In this document: positions 12,001 through 25,500 of the stretch, one piece after another | How the letters are laid out: each line of letters starts with the position of its first letter | Position numbering within the stretch: position 1 is the first letter of the stretch | Assembly: GCF_910592395.1 (NCBI RefSeq) | Contig: NC_088315.1 | Coordinates: 9,180,501 to 9,240,500 of the forward strand | DNA: 60,000 bases | From: Lineus longissimus | Lineage: Eukaryota > Nemertea > Pilidiophora > Heteronemertea > Lineidae | Direction of reading: 5' to 3' | Position numbers and translations under genes: made by a program | Notes under the pieces: generated by a model | Told to the model about the DNA's origin: nothing | The model's input: the letters and a program-made list of their open reading frames with translations, nothing else | The model's database searches: none

Positions 12001-15000
12001 CTCGAGAACGCACTACTGAATGATTTCTTGATTTCCGTCCCCTTTTGAGAATGAGACGGCGACATCATTGATGTCATGGGCGCTTGTTGCCCTCGATCGT
12101 AGTCTGTGACGTCAGATTTTGGCTCTGATATCGACGGTACATTCAGGATTTCTGAGTCGCTGTAACTCTTGCTGATGGCGGTGGGAATCTCTAGGGTGCC
12201 GTTCATTCTCCTCGCTGGGTCGGAGGAGGGGGAATCTTAATTTGAAAATAACAAATAGATCAGAAGTCATTTATAATTTACTGGCAAACACGCCCACAAA
12301 GATCTAAGCAATATTTTGGCTTGATAAATTGGAGGTTGGTCAAAATTATATTGAAGTTTGGCAGTCTTGGTAGACTTTGTCGTCCTTTGAAGTTTTCATA
12401 GACTTTACAATCACAAGCATTTTTAGGATTGCTAGAGTCAAATTTTAAAAAGGTGAAAAAAATAATTAGCCAGGGTAAGCGTACTTGTAGTCATTTATTT
12501 ATTTTATTTATTTATTTATTTATTTATATTAAGAAGTGGGCACCATCGCTGTCGCATTTTGGCTGCCCACTACATACAGAAGTAACAAAAGTTTTACTTT
12601 ACAACAAGTCATTTAGTCATTTCAAACACCGGTCACATGTCCAGCACAAAATCGTTCCCGAGCAATATATAAATATATCAAAATAAGTTTTCTGATGATA
12701 AAATAAGGACTAAAATAAGGACATGCAATTTATCAAGTGTCGTAGGCAGACGTTAAAAAGTACCGTCACTAACCTGGAGATGTCGGCTGGTCGTCGGTCA
12801 CTGAAGAACACGTCTCGTCGTTATGCTTCGCACTGCTCGAGTCAAAGCTGGGACTCTCCGGCGGTTCTCGCGTGGCCATCGACTCATTCCGGTCGACCAT
12901 CGGCGGGCACAGCATAGCTACCTCCAACTCCTCTAACGACAACGAAACGCACACCGTACTGGGAGGCAGAGCAGCATCAGCGACCGACGCTTCAGCGGAC
13001 GGAAATGACGCTTTTGTGATTTTCTCGATTTCTGTTTGATATTTTGTCACGGTATCCACGAGACGCATCAAAAATACGAATTGATAGTGATCAAGTTGAA
13101 CGAATACCTTCGCAGGAATGTTTACAAACAGGTTCATCGTGGCTGGGGAGGTTAAACTCGTGCTTTCCATACTCTTGAATGCGCTCCCCTCGAACGGATC
13201 CTCCGTGCTACTATTACTATCCAAACTATAGAACTGTTTTAATTTCTTCAACGAAGACCGCGAGTCGTTCCGTGATTTTTTCCCATTGTCTCTTTTCAAT
13301 CCCTGCGGATAGCTCACCCACAAGTTCAAGGGGAACGACTCAACGAATGGCACAGGCCGGTTTTTGTGCTTCGGAACGTCCGTGAACTCCAACCAGAATT
13401 GATCCGCCCCGATATACCACACGTCCCCCGCGGCCTCCTCCTTGAGTGAGTTCGTACTCAGATTGAAATACGTCTCGGACCCCGGCGACGACGGCACTTC
13501 CAACTCCTCCTTCTTCTCCGATACTTCGTTGATGTCGTCCAGAGTCGGCTTCTCACCGTTTACGGCATAGCGCAACAATTCCATCGGAATCGGTATCAAA
13601 TCGGCCTCCTTGTTGGGAAATCCGCTACTATTGAACAGATTGCCGTGTTTGAGTTCCTGCAGAATGCCGTAGAGTTGATCCTTTGAACACTTCTCCTCAA
13701 TGCGACTGTTGGTGATGACGAGTTTGGAGACTTGGATCTGTAGACCCTGCGGTCTCTCCGGTTCGTCAGGTTTTATGTCTTCGGCCGGCAGAACAATCTA
13801 TAAATGATCAACACAGATAAAGTTTACCGCTTAGCAAGTGGACCTTTTGAAGCCAGGGAGGTCTTCTTGTTCAGTCTATATACCCTGGCCTGCCCAAAAC
13901 ATGTCACTATTTCTACACTTTTTGAGGATTTTCGAAATACTTTGAATAATGTCTATTTTGTAGATATTGCATGGATATTTGTTACCTATTCAGTGCTCTC
14001 CATGGAATTTTCTATAGGATTGATATAGGATTCATATCATCACATTGTCATTCGTTTACGACTTTAGGCTTGAAAACATGACTTGACCCGAGGGTGAAAA
14101 GTGACATTGTGATTCCTATGTACCCCGTTCTTTAGAAATGACTTTTCATTCTTAAAGTGACACATTACAAATGACAATCCGAGTTACTCACCCTTGGCAT
14201 GAGAGCCTCAAGTCTTATATCCTTGTGTTCGACGGGAACTGGTGTGGTGGGATTGTCCGTCTCAATTAATGGCGTCTGCAAGAGAAAAGTCCGATTAATC
14301 CAGCAAAATTAACACAAGTTTGACTCTTACAAGAAAATTGGTCATCTTGGTTTGATAATCAGCGATGATATTCAGTCATGGGCCTGGTCTTTCAAAGCAA
14401 GTTGGTCACTAAAACAAGTTGTTTGCTAAAACAAATTGGTCATTAAAACAAGTTGGTCACTCAAACAAGTGGGTTGCTAAAACAAGCAGGTCAATAAATA
14501 TTCAGTGACCAATTTGTTTAAGGGACCAACTTGTTTTAACGACCAACTTGTTTTAGAGACCAACTTGTTTTATTGACCTGCTTGTTGGTCGCTAAAACAA
14601 GTTGGTTGTTAAAACAAGTTGGTCACTTAAACAAATTGGTCACTGAATAAAGTTGGTGTCCAGTTTAATGGGCTTAAACAGAATCGAACCAACAACCTTT
14701 GGGATATGACCCTGTTGCCCTGATCATTGTTCCATCAATCCTTAGATCCATTGGACTCCTTTAAGATCCTTTTGTGTTTAACTGCAGTTACTGGTGACAT
14801 ATGTATTTCCACTGGTTCCAGAGGTACTTACCACACTCTTGAATAGTTTAATGGCAAAGGATTGTATCCAAATGAGAGTTAGATAGTCAAGGTGGAGATG
14901 GATGGGGTTGATCTGGCCAAAGATGTTGGAATGGGGTACTGAAACAATAATGGGTTCATAAAAAGAGAAGTTTTTCTTTAGAGAGGGGACGTGTATGCGC

Positions 15001-18000
15001 TTCTAGACATATGGGGACATTTTTCTTGGGAGATCAATGGGTTTGATCTGGCCAAAGATGTTGAAAAGGAATAATGCCCTAAATGGGTTTAGAAAAAGAG
15101 ACATTTTCCTTGAGAGGGGAAGGCCTACGCCGTTCGTTAGATGTTTGAACTTGTAGTTTGGGTAACATAAGATCAGTAGTTTGGGTAACGTACGGTCAGT
15201 AGTTTGGGTAACGTATAGTGAGTAGTTTGGGTAATGTATGATTAGTAGTTTGGGTCACGTATGATCAGTAGTTTGGGTCATGTATCATCAACAAATTCCT
15301 ACCCGGGTAGTCTATGCCTTCTGGAAAGTAATAATCCGTGAACTCAATATGGACAGCAGACATCTCGGGCGGCAGGAACAACTGCTTCTTATCCGACGCA
15401 AAAAACTTCTTCGGCTTCCGTCGAGTAGAATCCGCCGTGGAAACTCGGAAGAACGTGAAATCTTCCAACCTCACGACGGAACAACACTCTAATAATTTTG
15501 TCTGCTTTTGTTTTGTTGGTGTCCTCGGGCCTGGCCCATGGGAGGGTGAGGTTACTGGACTGGGCTTCGCCTTGCTGCGGGCCATCATGACGTCGTCGCG
15601 GAACTGCGCCAGGAGTTTCTGTGCCCACGTACAACGGTTGATCATGTACTCGTTGTACTTCATCCAATGGGATCGTTCTCCACCTGTTGGAGGAGAAAAC
15701 GTTGTTCAGGGGTCGTTGTGACAATTATATTCCTTAGACAAGCATGATAGTCTGCGAGTTTTGTGTAATCTGTGACCTACCTAGCACCATTTGTATGGCA
15801 TGGTACCATTTGCAAGCCTACTGACCATTCATTAGAGAGCACTTGGTAAGCATTTCCTGAGGGTACCATTAGTAAATCCATTGACACAACAACTCAATGG
15901 AAAGCTCCTGATGAGTTCCTTCTGGTGTTACCATTTGTAAGCCTACTGACATGAGCATTCATTGGAAAACTCTTGATAAGCATGTTTTAATGGTACTAAT
16001 TGTAAACCAACAGATATGAGCATTCACTTGGAAACTATTGATAAGCACTTTCTGATGGTACAATTTCTTTACCAACAGACATGAACATTCATCGGAGAGC
16101 TCTTGGTGAGCACTTCCTGATGGTGGCAGTTGTAAACCTATTGACATTCACCAGAATGGACTTGATGAGTGGTCCTCAATGGGACCATTTCTGTCTTACT
16201 TGAGGCAAAAGTAACAAATCTTTCTTACCAGCTGGATGGAAGGGGTAGTAGTCAATGGAGAGTTTGCTCAGCGTGATCTGCATGGCCCCGCTGTCGAGGA
16301 GTTTGGCGTATTCATTACTCACAGCTACAAGGAAAAGAGAGAAATATCAGGTGGCGAAATTTTAAAGGATACATTTTTGGCAGGAATTTGGAAAATACAG
16401 CAAAATGTGAGAAGTCTTCATTGACCAGTAAAAGCAAGAGTGGCCGTCTTTGTTGGATCATTTAACAAGGGAAGATAGTAAGCAAGTACAAAATGGATCA
16501 GTTAGGATTTGGAAAGATCATCAAAATGTGAGTTTTCACTGACCAGTAAAATCCAGAACGGCTTGTTTTGTTAGTTTATTAAACAATGGAATATAGCAAA
16601 GAAGTACGAAACTGATATATCAGGAATTAGGGATGCTTGAAGCAAGTTGTAGGACAAATTTTTGATACTAGGTGTTATCTTCTCACATGCCGGGACTGCT
16701 CAATTTCTAATCAAGATCTTTCCGTCCCAAAAATCAAGCAGGACCAGAGAACTTTATGTTTAACAAAATGTTTGGATGTAAACTTGTTCCTGCACTTAAG
16801 TTGGCAAAGTTATCCATATGAGAGAAAAGGCATCGATAAAGTTATTGATAAATAGCGTTCATCTGTACATTCGGATATACATTAGTCTTGTTCTAAACTT
16901 TGTAATGTACACTTTTGATAGATCAAAAAGTCAAAGCTTCCAAACATATTTCAAAGTGCTTTGTCAGTATCGCGCATCCAATCTGAACTAAAAAGCTGAG
17001 TCTCAACAAAGACGGGGGGGGGAGGGGGGGGGCTATCAACTGCCCCACATCTGGGATAAGGTCTTGAAATCATATTGCGCATGCGCAATACAGACTACAC
17101 ATGTTGGAGTTTTAGTGAAGGCCAAGACTTTTTGTATTCTATCAAAAGTGAACAATATATGTGACCCACTAGAGCAAAATGAGTCGCATGTCGCTTCGAG
17201 CTTGACAAGTTAAGACGGACTGGTTGTTCATTTCACTATAGTCTGCCTTTTGTGAAATCTGCGTGTGTCAATTTCTTCTATTATGTCCTGGTGTCATTTT
17301 AGGCTCATCTTCTGTGAGACATGCGACCCATTTTGCTGTGACGGGTCACAAATACAAAGTTTATTTCTGGACCGAAGATGAAGATTTCGGTGGTGAGGAC
17401 AATAAACATGAGGAAATGAATGCGTCTTGATGATCTGAAACACAACTTACATAACGCATGCTTTGTTTGTAATTCACATGCTGTGGATACGATCAGATGA
17501 AGATTTGGGAACACATAATTACATAGAGTACACACCAAGACACTAGATGTCACCAAAAAATTCAGAGAACACGGTCAAACTACATACTAAGTTACTTCAC
17601 GCAATGAAAACGTCTTTCCAATAAAAAGCTGCGCAAACGGGCGATATTAGTCGCTGCAACCTGCGATATTGCCATGACAATATGACAAGTGATTGCAACT
17701 AAACCAATCAGAGGCTGCATTGCAACCACAATCGTCATATGTAGTAATAATAGTTCTGTCGCAGTGATTGGTGTCTGCGCAGCACGTTAAAATGGACAAC
17801 AATCAGGCATGCTGGGCTACATTTCGGTCAACCACAAGGGGATTTAAAAGAACGGGCCAAAATATTTCAAATGCGTCAAAAAACTGAAAGTGTTAAAAGC
17901 TGTGAATGAGAATTTCATGACTTATCACCCACAATGTTGTATGCTATTAATTGACAACCCAAAAAGTCCCCGAAGAAAAACAAGGAATCTGAAGAGATGA

Positions 18001-19462
18001 CAAAAAGTCTCTATTATAACAACGACAAAATAAGGATGATTAGTGATTAGAGAATTCAACCTTTCTCCCCAAACTTTTAAATTGATTAAAATAGGAAACT
18101 GAACGAAAGTACATCTTGATAACCATTCCCAAAATCAATTTGAGAAAGTACGTAATTTGCACCACCGAGAAAGCGGTGTTTTGGGAGACCAGTACGCAAT
18201 GCATTCAAGCTTTAAAAGTAATTGCTACATTGTAAATTTTCAATAATGTTCAAAGCCAATCCTATCGGTTTGAGTAATGCTATTTTGCCAAAATAACATT
18301 CACTGGTGCAGAACTCAGTCAACAGAACACTTACACAAATACCTTGCCTCATGAAATAACAGTACCAAAGGCGGACTCAATCGTAAATTTTTGATACAGT
18401 TTTGTTCTCCAAAAAATTGGACTGAAGTGTAGTTTTTGAAATGACTGCACCTTCAGGAAATTTCTTTGGTTCAGGGTTATCAGCTTGACAATATTTAGTT
18501 TACCGTACATCGTTTCAAAGAGACGATTGCCAGTCAATGGGACCCCTATCTCATGACGTAAATGTACGTCATTTGGCACCGAACGGTTTGGCGTTATAAC
18601 GTAGAACTACGTCATTGGGCACCATGGTGTTAAGGCTCCTTATATGACATGTGGGTGAAAAGTGACATCGTGAATCTTATGCAGCCCGCTCTTTGGAAAT
18701 GACTTGTTAGTATATAAAGTGACACGTTACAGCCCAGCCTGATCTTCTCACGGTTGATATGATGTTTGATATGGCAACAAAGACAGCAAAACAGTACAGT
18801 CAAGACACATGACCTCACAATAGTAAACTGTTCTTTGAGTTTTCAAAAAAATCACAACACTGAGTCCACCTGTTATTTCATCAGAATTCGGCCACAACAA
18901 AGTTTAACCTAGTAGAACAACAGACTTATACTCCACTTCAAACTCCCTGGTTCTAGTAACTCATTTGATATCTATATGAAACTAAGCTGAATAATTTCTT
19001 TGGACCTTATCTGAATTAGAGACTGTCACATATGGATGAGCCGGCAAGAGCTGTCTTGTTAGGGAGGTTGAGAACAGCAACTTATCACAGATCCTTATAT
19101 GTATACATATTAAACTCTGTGGAAATTGGTTTAATCTTTTGTACGTTTTGAACCGTATGTGTGAGGATTGTAAGGATGTATAGGGCCCTGTGACAAGTCA
19201 CTGGTCTAAACTTCCATAACATGAGTGCACCAAAACTCCTAGAAAAGCGGCATTAGCAAATCTGAATCAACGGAGTTTGAAGCAAAGTATAGTCGCAGAG
19301 TCTAAGCATTAACCATGTGAAGCAGGTGTACCTCTGAGTGCAGGATCTGAAGGGAAAACGAGAGAAGATTAAGATTAGTGATTAAGGATGGGGCGGCACG
19401 CGACGGAAAGACAGGATAGGAAGCACAGACATGACGGATGCGCAGTTTATGGTCAAGATCAC

Positions 19463-19537
<75 letters not shown>

Positions 19538-22500
19538 ATAGATTTGTACTGGACTCTCTCTGTTGTAAAAATCTTGTCTGGACATGTGAATTTTATTACC
19601 CTGGCCCTGAAGAGTGCATTTAATACTGAATCTGCTCCATGGGTGGATGCAGGGAGTTGATTCCAAAAGAATTGGAGCAGAAGTTCTGAATTCTAAAAGG
19701 TCTTGGTCACAAGATACTGTATCAATATTTGTGAATACACAATTCCTTGTTTTGTTTGCAGCGGTCCAAGAAGACGCAACCAAGGAGGATCCCGATTGGA
19801 CAACCAAGGAGGATCCCGACTGGACAACCAAGGAGGATCCCGATTGGACAACCAAGGAGGATCCCGACTGGACAACCAAGGAGGATCCCGATTGGACAAC
19901 CAAGGAGGATCCCGACTGGACAACCAAGGAGGATCCCGACTGGACAACCAAGGAGGATCCCGACTGGACAACCAAGGAGGATCCCGATTGGACAACCAAG
20001 GAGGATCCCGATTGGACAACCAAGGCCTGTCAGCCAAAGACGGTATTAATTCCTTACACCATGTAAACTGGTCACCATCTGGACCACCAAGCCGGCTACA
20101 TTCAAAGGGAGTAAAAGACCATGAGGTACAGGATGTACTTCAGCAACAATGCAATATATTTATATCTCCGTCATGGTCAATCCAAAATTTGAGAACGTTA
20201 CCATATTTGGGCCTACCCAGGACTGATCTTGACCATACTGTCCACATCCATTCTAAAATATTGACAGCAGCCATCAGTAAAGTAGCATGTACAGTCCAAA
20301 TCACAACTGACCTCCGTCCTGTTCTGCGTCATTGACGTGCAACGTACGCGCGAGTTATGCGCCCAAATGATGTGCTTATTTCTATGTTTTGCATAAATTA
20401 TGCACGACCTACAAGCTGGGTAGTGCATCAATGACGCAAATTTAAAATGACAATTGTGATTTGGACTGTCCAGTAAACAGTGAAATTTTTGCGAGCGTTC
20501 TTATTTCACAATTTTCACAAATGCACCGTAAAGCGCAATCTTAAAAAGCGCAACAATTTTCGCGGTAAAGCAGCAAATGTGATATTTAGTTTACCGCAAA
20601 TTGAAAATGAGCAAAATCGCCAACTTTTAGCTTCACGAACATTTCACAGTAAAACATAGAAATACAGTTCTGCAAGGAAGAAATGTTATAAACAATGATT
20701 CCTGATAGACTTCTGAACACATTCAACATTTTCCAAATTTTACATCGGAAAATGTTGATAGTGCCATTTCTACTCTCCTGGGTAGGCAAAGAAGTAACAA
20801 GTTTACAGTACAATAGAATGAAATGCATAATCCCTCTCCTCACGCGGGTCTCCTAAAACATCACAATGATAAAACAGCCATACTCCAACCCATGAAGGAC
20901 AGACGCAACAGTAGGCACCATCAAAAGTGGACGGCTTCATCACATTTACGCAAGGAAAGCTGTCGCTAATGCAGCCAAAGCAGAAGTCTGGTATCGAGAT
21001 GCTGTCGTTTCGGACGCGGGAAATCAACTTTTGACAATTACCCTCCAAAACGGCGCCGACATATTATCGACTTTTTCACAGCATATACAGGATTAAGACA
21101 GATAGACTCAACCAATCTTTGGCAATGTCGACTTTTTGTTCCCAACCACCAGTAAGCAACGGTGAGGCAAACATCAAGACATGTCCAAGAAAACTTGATG
21201 AAAACACAGACCTGGCAACTCCAAATATATCCAAATAGTATTTCAAGTGGATTTCGGAGTATTTTCAGCCACAATTTTCAAATACTGGAGTATTCTAGTA
21301 ACTTCAACCAACATCCAAAGCGTACCCCCAACGCATGTTTTTTTTGCAAAATCCAGCAGTCAAAGAGTATTTTTTTCATTTCTGTCAGTCAAAAAGAGTA
21401 TAAATACTCCAAAAAGAGTGTAAATAATCCAAAAAGAGTGTATATACTCCAAAAAGAGTGCAAATACTCCAAAAGAGTGTAAATACTCAAAAAAAGAGTG
21501 TAAATACTCCAAAAAGAGGGTAAATACTCCAAAAAGAGTGTAAATACTCCAAAAGTATTATTGTTAGCAGCTCTGAAGATGTTGAATTGTCTGTTGCTAC
21601 AAGCTCAAATGCTGTACGTTTTGATATTAGTTGCTGTGACAAGAAGGCCAACAAACATGTCCGCAGTTGCCTTGAAATGTTCAACAACCACGGAATAACA
21701 CCGCGGATGCAACCTAGCTGTGGACTGCTCAACTGTGCGATGGTCAGTGAAGAATCATCTGAATTGCCTTCTGTCCTTAATGAGTAGCAGTAGAGCGGTC
21801 TCATGAACGGAACGGAGGAGAAATCACGCAAAATGATATCATAGCCCCAGAACGACAGCTTGCCAAATGCAACACATTTGATCAGTCCAACCATATACCG
21901 GAATAAGAGGCAACACATATGTCTAAGAAAACATTTTCAATGTTACACCCTGTAGCAGGGGCTTACAATTTCAGAGACTGTACGGTACCGGTCACAACTG
22001 ACATATCCTTATTTAATTACCAATAGGCAGATGGCTCACTAGACTAAGTGGTACTTGGATTCAGTGTCTATAACATCCCGACATAACATTTAGTTATATC
22101 GAGACTAGGTACAAGTCAATTATTGTGACTGGTACTGTAAATTTGCAGGACAATTTTGTGCACAAAATTAGTTCTGTACTCTGTGTAACTACAATAGTGT
22201 TGGAATAACTACGTGCAGAGGTTTGTTTATAACAAATGTTTTGTTAGACAGAGTGTATCAACACGATGCATCAGAGGAGACGAGGTTATTCTGGGGACGA
22301 GGTTACTTACTCTCCAGATATTTTTTACATACATCGACTGTTTTGAGGAACAGAGAGTGGATCAAGTTAAAGAAGGAAGAGTGCTAATGCTAATTTTCCA
22401 ATTATTAGAACCAAGAATTTAGAATATGCTTGTCAGTATTACTAAACTATTCAATTTAAAGTTGAAGCAAATCGGTTAAATCAGACAAAACACATGCCCA

Positions 22501-25500
22501 GGTTCATTTCTTATGCTGTCAGTACTAGCGAAGTCATTCGGGGAAGAACCACCCATTGGCATCCATGGCAAATTGGCACAACTTACCGGCAGCAGTGCTC
22601 ATGTCTCCGCACAGATGTAGGTCGATCCTGCCCGTGTACAAATGATACGACGTCTCGATGATATCGAACCGCGTGAAGACCTTGGAGACGTTGCTTTGGA
22701 GATCTTTTTGTGACATCTGAGCATTGCTGTACTGTCCTTGCTGGGATGTGTATTGTGCACTGTTCACAGTCTGCTCCTGAAGTAACAAGTTTAGAGCAAA
22801 ATAAGACGCTTTTACAGCAAAATTAGATGCTGTAATATGATGTTAAGCAGTGTCTACCATTATTTTATTTTTTCTGACCAAACATATTTTTGTTCCGACT
22901 TAAGTTCTACAGTCCAAGTCACAATTGACATCCTTTCTGCTTCGCGTGAGTTACCCACAATGACATGTTATGACACTTGGTGCGCTATGCTTCCTGTATA
23001 TTATACACGACATACATATAACCAACGCACTGGGTATCGCGTCAGTGACGCGGTACTGACACAATTTAAGAGATGTCAATTGTGATGTGGACTGTATGGT
23101 GAGGGTACTAATTGAACTACTGAAAGAAGTGGCTCATTAGTTAAGGAAGTATATTTACAGAGGAAGGCCAACTCAGAAAATGAAGCTACCTCTACTGAAC
23201 GGAGAACAGTGAAGTAAATTTATATACCGGCCACAGAAATAATTTGACCTTTTTGCACTGAAAAAAGGTTTGTCACACTGCAATGGGGTTAAGGGTAAGA
23301 GTTTATATTATAATAATATGATAATGAAGCGGAAGCAGTGATATTGTTCAGAATAAGCAGCTTTTTGCATCGATAGGAAGTACATGTAATCACACAAGGT
23401 CAACTGGTTGCATCCAAACCAATAGAATTCCTTTCATTTTTCGGCAAAATAATCAATTTTCATTAACACAACCGAAAAATTAATGTCAACTTGCTGGAGA
23501 GGCTCACTTTCGGTTTGGAACAGTCTGACCTATATGTTAATACATGTTAATGTACATGTTCCATCCGTACCTTACCAAATATCTAAAATTGAAAACCGCG
23601 ACCTCCACAGCAAGAGGGTTAATAGGGAGTGAAAGGAACAAACGAAATCAAGGTGTGTTAATACTAACTAAACGACAGATGTTAAAGTCATAGCACTCAT
23701 TAAACAAGTCACTTGCCCCAGGCTTCTGCGCTTTCAATGCTTCCTAAACAATAAATGAAGAGACATTATATTCAAAATTAATAAATTTTGTTCTTGGGGC
23801 CAAAGACTTAAAGGGTAACTCGTGTCAAATGTCACCATATAATGTTTTAGCTGTTTTTGACAAATGACTACGTCACTTTCTCATAAATCGGTAAGGTTTT
23901 CGAATCGAAATGCACATTTTCTAGAAATTGATGGTTTAATCCCGCCCGGACGGCTCGCTTCGATGCCGTTTTCGTTGATGACGTCACAACATGAACATTT
24001 TCGTGGTCGCGGTGGTTTACATTCAGCGATTTTATAATAAATCTAATCAAAAATGGAAAATTTGAGCTTTACATTTGTGATCAACAATTAAAAACGGACG
24101 TATTTCCGCAAAATGTTGTAAATCACATCATAGTATCACTTTAAGCTGAAACTACAAGGCTTCATGTCCCAGATTTCTGGGTAGAAGTCTGGGAGAACCA
24201 AGATTACAGGTTCAAGTATTAAGGGACAACCCAGATTTCTGGTTCAAGTCCAGGGAGAACACTGATTTCTGGGTACAAGTTCAGGGAAAACACTGATTTC
24301 TGGGTGCAAGTCGGGGGAGAACCCGAATTTCTCCCCCAGCGACTGCTCAAAATGACCAGAAGAACCATGATATCAAGATCATATGCATTTGGGGAACTAA
24401 CTGTTTAAAACAAAGAGAGGAATGTGAGGGGATGTTGACCTCAAGGGGAAGGACCTAATGCAGATAAATCAGCAAAGAAGGCATCGTAGCAACAAAATAA
24501 TGGTATTACCGTCAAATTAATCATCTAAAGCTCTTTGATAGCTGTAGTATAAGTATAAAAAAACCTCTCCTTGATGTACCTCCAAAAAATCGAGTCTCTG
24601 CCTTGTGCAGTAATAAAATGAAAAAAAAACCTTCCCAAAAGATATGTCCCCAGAGATAGACAACGAACCTCTCCTGTGAGACCGGTAAGGGACAGACATG
24701 GCACCAGACCATCCACAAGAGACTACAGAAGATGAGGAATAAAGTATGACATGGGCACTGAAACCAGGTTTTAATTTCTATCAGTAGAAGAAGCTGGTGA
24801 CACTACTACATGTTTCTCTCCCATAATGATCCGTACCTGGCATGCTGAGATTGTTTTTGATTACTTGCCCAAGCGTAATACTTGTGACGCTTTATGTAAA
24901 CCTGGCCATTTTTGGCACGATGGATGGACCGCTTCCAGTAACGTTGCTACACGATGAGAAAGCGGTAATTACAACAGATATTTTTGAGTTCAATCTAAAA
25001 GTCGTTGCGACGGCTATGACTGGCTAAACCACCGTGGCAATCTTCACAGCCCAGGAAAGCTGTCGGTTGCAGCATGAAATTATTTGCACCGGCAAAAATC
25101 GCACTGGTCATGGTAAAAACGTGATAAAGTATTCTCCCCAATGTGTTCAATTAAGATATCTAAAGTACAGCGACATGACTGGTTGAAAGACCAATACACT
25201 GAAATAGGTCATCAACAGGGAAGTGAAGGATTTACACAGGATTTACAGAAACGAAACCCATCGGGGTCAATTTAACAGCTACTCTTGAGACCAACCTGGA
25301 CTTTCCGCGAGGCCTCCATCTTGCTCAAAGCCGCCGATTTCGCGATGCTTTCTTTGAGCGACTGCGCGAACATTATGGCCTCCTTGAGTTGAGAGTCGGT
25401 CAGCACCCAGAGTAGGTCGTCCAAGATGAGCTGGACGCGCGACGCGATTATGGCACAATCTGAAAATGTAACGTACACAGATGACAAGATCTTGCAAATT

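Larger units (their letters stand above)
16325..22586 (-). other. UHRF1BP1L intron 8 (6.3 kb), repeat-rich
   Basis: It contains a G-run (17014-17032), a family C element, a dispersed 80-bp repeat, an ATCA microsatellite, a 24-bp minisatellite, a family A element and a 20-bp minisatellite, each listed separately. Between them (16330-17010, 17355-18640, 18735-19460, 20475-21380, 21560-22586) I see no additional exon. The phase of exon 8 (one base) joins exon 9 (two bases) directly. Confidence 0.6.
22777..25295 (-). other. UHRF1BP1L intron 7 (2.5 kb)
   Basis: It holds a family A element, a TTAA-flanked element and a degenerate tandem repeat, listed separately. The remainder (23100-23805 and 24345-25290) shows nothing I recognise. 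Confidence 0.5.
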
